Assembly (NCBI GenBank): GCA_020002185.1
Contig: CM034531.1
Span: 72,648,145-72,712,144 of the forward strand
DNA from: Paraescarpia echinospica
Lineage: Eukaryota > Annelida > Polychaeta > Sabellida > Siboglinidae
DNA: 64,000 nt
Reading direction: 5' to 3'
Each line of letters begins with the position of its first letter. The stretch's first letter is position 1. The notes beneath the pieces are model-generated. The model made no database searches. It saw only the letters and a program-made list of their open reading frames with translations, and was not told where the DNA came from. Shown here one piece after another: positions 1-9,700 of this stretch. The translations under genes were made by a program, and so were the position numbers.

Positions 1-219
1 CACCTAAGGGGCCCCCAAAGTGCAAAAGTTGTACATTATCTTACATTGTGATGTGGTTTTGAGAAGGGCCCTTGAGACCACCCCCAACAGTAGATGTTGT
101 GTATTGTGCCACAAAGTCAACAGCTGTGACTAATCTCTACAGCCTAGTCCATTGAGACCTTGACTAATCTTTCATTGGTCACATCACCCAGGCAGAATAG
201 ACACACTTGATCCCTGTTA

Positions 220-1372
220 TGCTAGGCACACACCAGCTGATTTTCGGCACACACCAACCGACTAGTCGGCATAAAAACCATCAGCTGACGGCAGTCGGTT
301 GGTGTGTGCCAAATTTAAGCCCGACGGTCGGCCTTATAGCGCCAACTAACACCGATTCAAATGTTGAATCGGCGGTCGGCGTTAATCGGCAGTCGGCTTT
401 AGATAAGGAGGTATCCGGTGACAAGTCGGCGCATATCCAATGACGAGTCGGCTGGTGTGTGCGGCGGTAACTTGGCCAATAAGAAATCATAGCGCGATCA
501 TGTGATAGTCCTCGATACAAGTCAAGGCTATGCCGGGCGTCTTTTTTGAGTTTTCAAACCATTTCGCTTTCGGGCCACATGCTTTAATTTTTTAATTTCA
601 CATTTTACTGACCTGGCGGGTAACCAACGTTTCAGAAAGTGATAGATTATTTGTTATCCTATTGCCATTGACCATCATCATTTTTTTCGCTTGTTCATAA
701 AACAGGTGCCACAAATAAACCTAATTTCCACCTGACTTTGTAAGTTTGTTTAACGCTTCCAACAGGAATCGCCATTTTGTTTTTGTGAAAAACGCTACCT
801 CTGGTGGCGCCGCTACCGGCGCATATATTAAGCCTTAAAAATCCGCAATGCGGCACTAGCGGTGGAAAACGTTTTTGAGGAATTCGTTGGGTGCGACTGA
901 TTACAATTCAAGTTTCAACATAACTGTTAACTGAAACGGCTAAATATAACATTCTGCGTACTGTCATGAAACATAGCTCGATGCTATGCGTTTCTTTGCT
1001 GGAGGATATGCTAAATGCTCAAGCCATTATCGTCGTGAAGGCTGACGGCGAAGCTCCGACTTACTATGTAACAACTTTCGTTTTTCTGATAGCCGTTTTG
1101 GCTTAATTTTTACAAGTGTTTCATTTGTTTATTGTAGGTGTATCGAAACACATTGTTAACTCCGTAGTAAACACGCGTATTTATAGTGGATTTTTTCCAC
1201 CTGGATCAAGCCGAGCACCGACGGCCGGCGCGAATCGGGTGGTGTGTGCTGGCTGGTGTGTGCGGGCAGAAGTCGCCGCTAGTCGGTGGAACTAATTGGC
1301 GTTTAGCACTGACTGCATTTTGCACCGACTGGCAACGCAAGTCGGCATTAGTCGGTTGGTGTGTGCCTAGCA
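220..1372. mobile_element. Non-autonomous DNA transposon (MITE), TTA target duplication, Harbinger-like
   Basis: The ends are a perfect 15-bp inverted repeat, TGCTAGGCACACACC at 220-234 and its reverse complement at 1358-1372. They are flanked by direct TTA at 217-219 and 1373-1375. The subterminal zones carry many copies of TGGTGTGTGC and GTCGGTTGGTGTGTGCC in both orientations (about 244-310, 440-460, 1230-1265, 1350-1366), as expected of clustered transposase binding sites. No transposase frame exists inside; the core (about 540-1190) is unrecognised. A three-base TWA duplication is typical of PIF/Harbinger, but the tips do not decide the superfamily. Confidence 0.85.
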
Positions 1373-1865
1373 TTAGACTGAACAGTTGCCTAACACTTTT
1401 AAACTGTATCTTCAAAACTATTGATTTTCTATAATTGCAAGTTGTGTTTATTTTTATGTTCATTTAATTATTATTAAATGGTGTGACTGTGGTGTCTATT
1501 GGTTAAAGATGTATTGTCTGTAGAAACCTGTAGGTGACAAACATAGAATATTAATATTCTGGACAACTATAGAGTGAAATATCCGACACTTTATTTATAT
1601 CAAATGCATTCTACTGTTCTGTTTACGCTTGCCATGCCTTGTGTAGACATGGTACTGTGTAAATCAATTGTATCAATATAGACTAATAATTACAGATTCA
1701 CAATATAGTTGACACCTGAAACAACCAAATGTCAACCACTAGAAGAGTTGACATAGTTAAGGCACAATAAAGCCTTTTATGTCAAGACAAATACAATTCA
1801 ACCAATACCCTTATCTGGACACTGCCTGTTCTTCACCTATTACATTCGCTTTGTTTAGGAATGTG

Positions 1866-2027
1866 GTTCTTTTTATAGAAAATTTAGTTTCTTTCTGTCT
1901 GCGTATGAAAACCATTTGTCTGCCCTGCTCACAATAAACATCACATGAATGATAAAAGGAAGATCACTGCCACTTAACTTGTGGATTATTATTATTATAA
2001 AACTGCTCTGCTACTGCTTGGTGGACA
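1866..2027. repeat. Direct repeat, copy A
   Basis: This 162-bp block recurs at 2388-2556 with small indels. It runs from GTTCTTTTTATAGAAAATTT to a shared end GCTTGGTGGACA, after which the two copies diverge abruptly. No terminal repeats or tRNA-like boxes are visible. It may be a local duplication or two copies of an unnamed interspersed repeat. Confidence 0.8.
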
Positions 2028-2387
2028 GTTAATTAGTGGATCAAGTTCAAATACATCAGCACGTTTTTCCCACCTGCATGGTAGTTTAGGCTCAGTAGTG
2101 TGCTGGCAGCTACTAAACCTATAGGCTTGTGTGAAAAGGATAGTTGGCAGAAGAACTAACTTCAAAGCACCATTGCATCCATTTAGCAAGGCAGCAGTCA
2201 CACTGTCCCAGTGTCTGCTGCTATGTTTATATAATTATATAGGCTTAATGATCTGTAACTATGATTCACCAAAAAACATTTGATTAATAATTACCTACAG
2301 GGTTGTTTGATTTATGCCGGGCAGAAACTGTGTCTGCCCGGCAGAAACAGCAACAATAGGAAATACATGCCATTGATAGGCAAACAT

Positions 2388-2556
2388 GTTCTTTTTATAG
2401 AAAATTTCAGTTTCTTTCTGTACCTGTCTACGTATGATAACCATTTGTCCGACCTGCTCACAATAAACATCACATGAATGATAAAAGGAAGATCACTGCC
2501 ACTTAACTTGTGGATTATTATTATTATAAAACTGCTCTGCTACTGCTTGGTGGACA
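2388..2556. repeat. Direct repeat, copy B
   Basis: Second copy of the block at 1866-2027, about 520 bp downstream in the same orientation. It has extra bases after TTTCTTTCTG. The ATTATTATTATTATAAAACTGCTCTGC segment, split here by a line break in the alignment, is preserved in both copies. Confidence 0.8.
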
Positions 2557-3107
2557 CTAAGCTGCAACTGTCTTTGAGTTTGTTTACATTTTGACAAACT
2601 ACAATTATATAGCACTAATTTTTGAATGAATCACATTTTGAGAATGCATGTCATTGTTTGCTGTGTAACTTTTGTATGCTTCATTTTCTGCTGCTACAAG
2701 TTGAATTCATCTGAAAGATTATTAAATTACCTATCCAATGATAATACATATGTTGTGGTGTTAGAAATATATAGCTTTGGTATATTGTACTCGAGGGTTG
2801 TGATAGGAAACTATTAGACATTGCGACAGTGCAGAGAGACAGTACGAGATGTGTCACTCAGTATACGAAGTGTGACTTTCAGATACTTCATTTTGTAGTG
2901 CTATGGATTATGATGGGCCTCTCCATTAGCTCCCTATATATTTGTAATTAGGTGAGTAACACCTTCGAAGTTCTGACAGCAGGACACCGCCTTCGGTGAA
3001 GTCGAGACAAAAGTTTTACAAAGGCTTCAATTTCAAATGGGCTATCACCGTCCAGCTGACCCATTTTTACTTTTTGACCCCTACCATGTTCAATGCTCCA
3101 TAACTCC

Positions 3108-4360
3108 ATTGACCCTCACATAATAGGTATAACCGAATCATGGGCAACCACCGATGTATCAGATGCCGAATTGGGACTGACAGGATATGTAATGTTTAGG
3201 AAAGATAGAATAGGAAGAAGGGGAGGTGGAGTTATTTTATATATTAAAGAATCTATCCAGGCTTATGAAATAAAATTAGACAGAGAAGCAGATTGCGAAG
3301 AAGCTGTTTGGTGTAACATAGTTACAGGAAAGTCAACGTTAACGGTTGGATTAGTTTATCGAAGTCCAAACATAAGCATAGAAGAGAATGAAAAAATACA
3401 AAACGCTATGAGGGAAGTGAGCAAACGGGACTGTATTATTATGGGGGATTTCAACCATGGGCATATAAAATCAGAAAGGAATAGTAAAAAGCAGTACAGG
3501 AGAAATTTCCACAAAGGTAAAATATAAGGACATAAGGAAATATTTAGCAAAGATAGACTGGAATAACACACTGAAGAATAAGACAGCAACAGAATGTTGG
3601 AATATCTTAAAGAGTGAAATTGAATGCATCATCGTCAAATTTGTTCCCTTAAAAAAACACGGGAAATGGTCCAAAAAGAAACACTTATCAAAAGAAGCCA
3701 TTATAAAAATTAAGTATAAACAAATGATGTGGAAGTCATATAGACGTGCTGGAAATGACGAAGACTACAACATTTATAAAGAAGCACTAAACCAAGCTAC
3801 AGCTGAAATTAGAAATTCAAAGAGAACCTATGAACATAAATTAGCTTGTAATATAAAACATGACAGCAAGAGTTTTTATGCATATGTTCGAAGCAAACAG
3901 AAAGTTCAGGATAAGGTCGGTCCTCTAGAAGATAGTGCTGGAAATATAATATCAGAATGATTCTTAATGGCAGAAGACCTGAATGAGTATTTTAGTTCAG
4001 TGTTTACCAGAGAAGACACTAGTTCACTGCCAGTACCAGAGGCTAAGTTCAAGGGGGCAGAATCAGACTATTTAAGACAGTTAATTGTAACCCCATAAAT
4101 GGTAGCTAAGATAATCAGGGCTATGAAGGATAATAAATCACCTGGAGTGGATGGTATTCCACCCAAACTACTATTGGAAATTGTAGAACAAATTAGCATA
4201 CCGCTTGCAACAGTTTTCAACTTGTCATTAGAAGAGGGAGTGGTTCCTTTAGAATGGAAAGAAGCAAACATTATACCGTTATTCAAAAAAGGTTCGAGAA
4301 ACAAGTCAAATAATTATAGACCAGTTAGTTTAACATCGGTGATTTGTAAATTATTAGAAA
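3108..4360 (+). mobile_element. CR1/jockey-type LINE fragment, sense arm (endonuclease to early RT)
   Basis: Translation in changing frames gives the N-terminal part of a non-LTR ORF2. An exonuclease-endonuclease-phosphatase domain comes first (HIIGITESWATTD, RKDRIGRRGGGVILYIKES, MGDFNHGHI), then a spacer, then the start of the reverse transcriptase (DNKSPGVDGIPPKLL, EWKEANIIPLFKKGS, NNYRPVSLTSVICKLLE). Compared with the inverted arm next door it lacks an in-frame 216 bp that encode the endonuclease C-terminus with its catalytic SDH motif. It also carries frameshifts and stops (for example after 3527 and at 3958). It starts abruptly at ATTGACCCTCAC (5' truncation) and ends in the RT where the inverted arm begins. 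It is dead. Confidence 0.9.
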
Positions 4361-4365
4361 GTAGT

Positions 4366-5654
4366 AGTTTGGGCGGAATCCCGTCCACTCCAGGTGATTT
4401 ATTATCCTTCATAGCCCTTATTTTCTTAGCTACCATTTCCGAGGTTACAACTAACTGTCCTAAATAGTCTGAATCTGCCCCCTTGAACTTAGCCTCTGGT
4501 ACTGGCAGTGAACTAATATCTTCCCTGGTAAACACTGAACTAAAATACTCATTCAGGTCTTCTGCCATTAAGAATCCCTCTGATATTGTATTTCCAGCAC
4601 TATCTTCTAGAGGACCGACCTTATCCTGAACTTTCTGTTTGCTTCGAATATACGCATAAAAACTCTTACTGTCATGTTTTATATTACTAGCTAATTTTTT
4701 TTCATAGCTTCTCTTTGAATTTCTAATTTCAGCTGTAGCTTGATTAAGTGCTTCTTTATAAATGTTGTAGTCTTCATCATTTCCAGTACATCTATATGAC
4801 TTCCACATCATTTGTTTATACTTAATTTTTCTAATGGCTTCTTTCGATAAGTGTTTCTTTTTAGACCGTTTCCCTTGTTTTTTGAAAGGTACAAATTTAT
4901 CGACTATGCACTTAATTTCACTATTTAAGATATTCCAGCATTCGGTTGCTGTCTTATTCTTCAGTGTGTTATTCCAGTCTATCTTTGCTAAATATTTCCT
5001 CATGTCCTTATACCTTCCTTTGTGGAAATTTCTCCTATACTGCTTTTTACTATTCCTTTCTGATTTTACTTTGATGGTAAAATGTATCTGGTTGTGATCA
5101 CTACTCCCCAGTGGCTCACATATCTTGACATTGTCAACTAATTCTTTCTGTGAGGACAAAACTAAATCTAACACATTCTCTCCCCTGGTTGGTTCTAGCA
5201 CATGTTGAGAAAGGAAACTATCTTGTACTAAAACTAAAAACTTGTGGTCCTCACTCCCCATACTCTGTAGAGATTTCCATTGTATATGCCCATGGTTAAA
5301 GTCCCCCATAATAATACAGTTCCGTTTGCTTACTTCCCTTATAGCGTTTTGTATTTTTTCATTCTCTTCTATGCTTATGTTTGGACTTCGATAAACTAAC
5401 CCAACTGTTAACGTTGAGTTTCCTGTAACTATGTTACACCAAACAGCTTCTTCGCAATCTGCTTCTCTTTCTAATTTTATTTCATAAGCCTGGATAGATT
5501 CTTTAATATATAAAATAACTCCACCTCCCTTTCTTCCTATTCTATCTTTCCTAAACATTACATATCCTGTTAGTCCCAATTCGGCATCTGATATATCAGT
5601 GGTGGCCCACGATTCGGTTATACCTATTATGTGAGGGTCAATATCTTCTACCAT
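4366..5654 (-). pseudogene. LINE ORF2, endonuclease and RT N-terminus, truncated
   Basis: About 430 codons are uninterrupted, so this copy is young. The endonuclease domain is complete in outline: GITESWATTD near residue 11, RKDRIGRKGGGVILY near 34, GLVYRSPN near 82, GDFNHGHIQW near 116 and the terminal catalytic block GSSDHNQIHF near 185. A basic spacer follows (NSKKQYRRNF, KKQGKRSKKKHLSKEAIRK), and then the RT start DNKSPGVDGIPPKLL. The last 14 residues of the open frame are antisense of the neighbouring arm and not part of the protein. The same frame stays open upstream of the first Met (NARSIVNKRSEL) and through the end of the esterase frame, so ORF1 and ORF2 overlapped in the parent element. 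The RT catalytic core is missing. Confidence 0.9.
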
Positions 5655-5818
5655 AATGTTTAGTTCACTTCTTTTGTTTACTATGCTCCTTGCATTTAAA
5701 CAAATGCATTTATATCCTGATTCAGAACAGTTTTCCAGGCTGTTCTTTGCCGATTTATTTCTGCTGTCTTTATCTATGCCTCCAGTTTCAGGCTTCTCTG
5801 TGAATCCCCCCTGCGAAT

Positions 5819-6087
5819 CTAGTTTAAATAGATGCAGCCTGTCCCACTGTCAACAGATTGCAGCAAGTTCTCTGAGAAAACTGCTGCCCCCTTTCCACTT
5901 AGATGTAGGCCATCTCTCATGTACATATCTTCCCTCCCAACAAAGTATCCCCATAAATCTACGAATCCCACCCCCTCTTCTTTACACATCTGCTCAACTA
6001 GTGCGTTGATCGCCATCCTCTTGCAGTTTCTATATGTCGGCCCCCTTCCTCCCATTACTGGCAAAATTCCTGAGAGGATAATCTGTT
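5819..6087 (-). pseudogene. LINE ORF1 C-terminal esterase (SGNH/GDSL-like) fragment
   Basis: The minus frame ending at a TAG at 5819-5821 encodes IILSGILPVMGGRG, then NALVEQMCKEEGVGFVDLWG, then a terminal block MRDGLHLSGKGAAVF. The last matches the D-x-x-H block V of SGNH hydrolases. Esterase domains in ORF1 are documented for CR1-like retrotransposons. The frame can be read on to 6166, but that part is antisense of the LINE 3' tail and should not be counted. The N-terminal nucleophile block (GDS) is absent, so this is a fragment. Confidence 0.7.
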
Positions 6088-6186
6088 GATAAAAGGGTTG
6101 GACTCTCGAAAAGCCAAAGGGCTTCCTTGTCCACTTGCCATCTAGAGTTAATTCTCTGGATGGCAATCTTGTTAAATCTTGTTAAA
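6088..6186 (+). mobile_element. LINE 3' tail with TGTTAAATC repeats
   Basis: This segment matches the sense 3' end of the LINE at 32595-32695: GGACTCT, AAAGCCAAA, CTTCC, TGTCCAC, TGCCATCTAGAGTTAATT, CTGGATGGC, then the tail AATCTTGTTAAATCTTGTT. It is in the opposite orientation to the adjoining 4361-6087 segment. Confidence 0.8.
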
Positions 6187-6731
6187 CTTCGCCAATTTTT
6201 GTAGCAGTCATAATTTTTGAAACTGTAAAGCACCCTACCCAACCTTTACAAGAATGTAAGAAAACAATGTTACAATTATCACTCATTTGGTCAGAGGTCG
6301 CATATAGACGTATTAGTCCAAAGGACTTCAGGTCCACTTGGCCTATTTTTTATTGTTGTTATTATCAACAATCATCAGCCCCGCAGTAAAGCAACTAGCA
6401 AAACTAAAGCAACTACCTGGTAGCAAAACTGGTTTTGTTCATTAACTCAGCAAAATGCATGATCTGTCCGACTAGCTAAGGTTCAACTGTGTCCTTTGTT
6501 CTCTATTAATTGCATGACCATTAAAAACTGGTAATAATGATTTATAATGTCAATAAAATGCAACCAATGGTTAAAAAAGAAAGAGTATTAAGTAGTATAT
6601 TAATGGAATACTTAAAAAGTTATTGTACTGACTTATAGGTTTAAAATTTTAATTTTGTTTGGTTTCAGTAAGAATCACTTGCATGCTTTTTGATTAATTT
6701 TGCAAGTAAAATCTTGTTTGTTGTTTTGCAG
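6187..6731. other. Intron or upstream sequence, nothing recognised
   Basis: AT-rich sequence leading into the polypyrimidine tract and TTTTGCAG acceptor of the first recognised RECK exon. Confidence 0.4.
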
Positions 6732-6768
6732 GTGGAGTTCTGGACATGCATCAACAGCTCGTTAGATG
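6732..6768 (+). CDS. RECK: RECK exon 1 of those visible (end of knot 1)
   Basis: 37 nt between TTTTGCAG and GTAAGC encode VEFWTCINSSLD plus one base (phase 0 in, phase 1 out). Vertebrate RECK has VEIWSCMNSSLP at the end of the first knot. The exon is tiny, but its phase matches exon 2 over an 18.4-kb intron. The exon before it was not found in 1-6731. Confidence 0.85.
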
Positions 6769-9700
6769 GTAAGCTTTGCTGGTTTTACCATTCTGATTAC
6801 ATGTTCTGCCTTGTTTCCACCTGTAAGTGCACAATGCCATGAACATTGTACAGGGTGTATATAAAGTTACATATGGAATATATCAAATATACAATACTTA
6901 GATAACATCTTGTTTTTCTTATTAAATACCGGTATTGCAATATACACTATATTATAGAGTATAGCAAAAGTATTTATAAAATACTATTAGCATGAAATGT
7001 TTTGCATTGCAAGACATGTAAATTTACTTCTCAATGTTTTGGCAACTTTGGGTTCCTTTCTTCAGGAACTGAATTGTGAGAGTAATTCTTTGGCTCACCA
7101 CATTTCGCAAGTCGATTGCGAAAACATTGAGAAGTAGGTAAACTTTGTTGTGATCAGAAGACATTCAAATTTAATTTTGCCTCCCAACTTGAGAAACATT
7201 TTCACCAAAATATTGTAAGACTAAGGTATTATGCAATCAGAATATTATATTGCAAGTACATGCAATGTTTTTAGTGTGCCAATCCATGGTAGAGCATCCT
7301 GGTCATGGAACATTGCTGGAATTCATGTTTCTTCTGTATGGAGAATGCCTTTTTACGGACAGACCATTCATGAGATATCAGTCCTGATGTTTAGTGACAT
7401 CAGGCAGCAATTAGCAGGCATTTCAGTTTTTCTCACAGCTCGTTTACCACATACTTGCAGGCAGGGCTTTATGCAGGATCAACATTTTACCAGTCCAACA
7501 AATTTCCCAATGGACATTTGCCCACCAAAAAACCCTCCAACTGCACCCCCCTTGAGGCTCACAAAAACTCCAACTGCACCCCCCTCGAGGCTCACCATAT
7601 ATATATATATATAATATATATATACATGTATATATATAATAAATACTTATAATTATATATACATACAAAAATATATTATATGTGGCTCACCAAAAACGGA
7701 AGCAAATCAGCAAATGGTATATATATATATATATATATATAGGTGTAATATGCATGGTAAAACATCATGACAAAAATAATAGTTACATCTGTATCTCAGC
7801 AACCATATTTATTTTCACATAGTTATACAATACTTACAATTACAGCCCCGGCAAATCAAAACTCAAATAAGGTAAATTAAAAAATCAAGTAATGTATAAA
7901 AATGTAACAATGTTTATAACAAAATTATCATTACACTTACTGACTTGCTCCTGCAAGACAGCTACACAATAAATGTAAATGATGCTCTGATGTGTATATG
8001 ATCTAGTGCTTATAAAATAATTATTATTTCAAATGAATACTAAAAAAATACTATCAACCAATGTTAAATATGTAAAACAAATTGTAAAGAAATCTTATAA
8101 TTAAATACCAGATTGGCATACTCATCATAACAAAATAATACATGTTGAATAATAGAGAACAAAATTGCACCAGTTTACTTAGCCATAGCCGAAGGTTCAG
8201 CTGACAGACTCTGGGTCTGGTTTGTTGTGACGGCGGGCTGTCACTGTCAGTGTCATGCTCTATTCCACTGACAATGCCACTTTCTATTTTGCCAATGACA
8301 GTAATAGTATCATCAGTCAACTGAGGAGGGCTAGGTCTAGTGGCCTGTGGCCTAGGCCTAGCTGTAGGGCTAACATGCTCGCCAGGCTGGCTAACAACGG
8401 TAACGACTTCATCAGGTGTAACCGTGGTAGCACTAGTGACAGTCACTGTCGTCGGTGCCAGTGTTGCCATTCTAAAAAACTGAGATCGTGTTTGTTTTAT
8501 GAACCTTTGCCCTCGGTGGCGGCATCGCGGATGCATCAGAGTGAACGATAATAGGAATTGTTTATCGGTAACCGTGTGCGTCGTTAACGCAGCCTCGCTG
8601 TGAATGTAGCCTCGGTTTTAAATCTGATCATCCCCATTTTCTGATATTTTATTTTGTGATATAAACCCCTGACAGGTCTAATTTATCTGGATTCTTGCCC
8701 CTTTTATACACATAAAATGTGCGCGTAGTATTAGTATTAGTATTCTGGATTATTATTAGTGATGTGTGACACTGGTGTGCTGGTCGATACCTGATTTCTT
8801 CGATATCGATCGATACCAGAATTATGTTCGATACTTGATACTTACGTTGTAAATCTAACTCATATAGGGTATGATTCTCAATAGAAGCAAATTATCCAAT
8901 AGAAGCACACACCCTTTTTCCATTAGGGAAATATGCTTGAAAATATAGATGTTTCATGAATGAATGCTTGTTATTGTCGTAGATGGCAATTTTTTGTAAT
9001 ACTGCTGCTGCCACCACCTTGCAGAAACGTGGTCATTCATAATGCGTGTGTGTCTAGCTGCAAGGTGTTGTGTACTTGTCATGTGTCTATATTAGGTAGA
9101 TATGCTGAATATACGCGTTGTTGATACGTGTTGCCTGATGCCAGTTTTGAGATAATAATAATAGACGTGCACCAAGCGTTCGCTACCAAGCACGAGCATC
9201 TATAGGGAATGATACGGTACATCTATTAATTTTTCAACTTAACCATCGACATTGACGTACTGCCTGATCATTATTCATGCAGAAATTATTATTATGCAGT
9301 TATCACTTATTTCAATAAACAAATTAAATTTGTAATTGTTTAATTCTAATTAATTACTATAGTAAATGTTGTTATAACAACATCTAGGCAATTGTAATAA
9401 AATACTTAGTAATAAAATATTGAAATTAAATTAATAATTGTACTACCCTAACACTGTTTATAAATAGTAGTTTACGTGACTGTTAGGAAAATATGATAAA
9501 ATACAGATTGGGATCTTATTATACACATTAGATAAGTCTAGCAATTCCAATCATCACTACGAATCATTTATTACATTAAAAAGACAAATTAGAATATATA
9601 TATATATTAAACAAATGTTTGTACAAATAAACTGATTGCATGTTTCTAATTCAAATGGAAAATATATGTGTTATGATTGCAATAAAAAAAATATAAAAAA

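Larger units (their letters stand above)
1376..3107. other. AT-rich sequence without recognised gene
   Basis: Apart from the duplicated block at 1866-2027 and 2388-2556, nothing was recognised here. A 62-codon frame at 2626-2817 is cysteine- and phenylalanine-rich, but its cysteine spacing does not fit the missing first RECK knot. Confidence 0.5.
4361..6087 (-). mobile_element. LINE, inverted 5' segment (esterase ORF, endonuclease, RT start)
   Basis: On the minus strand, high to low coordinate, there is an SGNH/GDSL-type esterase region, then the endonuclease and the beginning of the RT. The RT stops at the codons for GIPPKLLL, where sequence of the sense arm begins. This arm and 3108-about 4160 form a kilobase-scale inverted repeat. 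At its other end (about 6087) the 5'-most esterase sequence meets a LINE 3' tail in the opposite orientation. That geometry is what twin priming of a LINE insertion produces. Confidence 0.85.

Noticed and set aside
91..150. Possible first-knot RECK exon (frame CCVLCHKVNSC, CC-x8-C as in the vertebrate knot)
   Set aside because: A stop follows two codons later, the last knot cysteine is missing and no donor fits.
5656..6089. Plus-strand frames of 85-117 codons opposite the LINE esterase
   Set aside because: Shadows of the minus-strand LINE coding sequence.
6091..6166. N-terminal extension of the esterase frame (MPSRELTLDG...)
   Set aside because: It is antisense of the LINE 3' tail created by the inversion, not original coding sequence.
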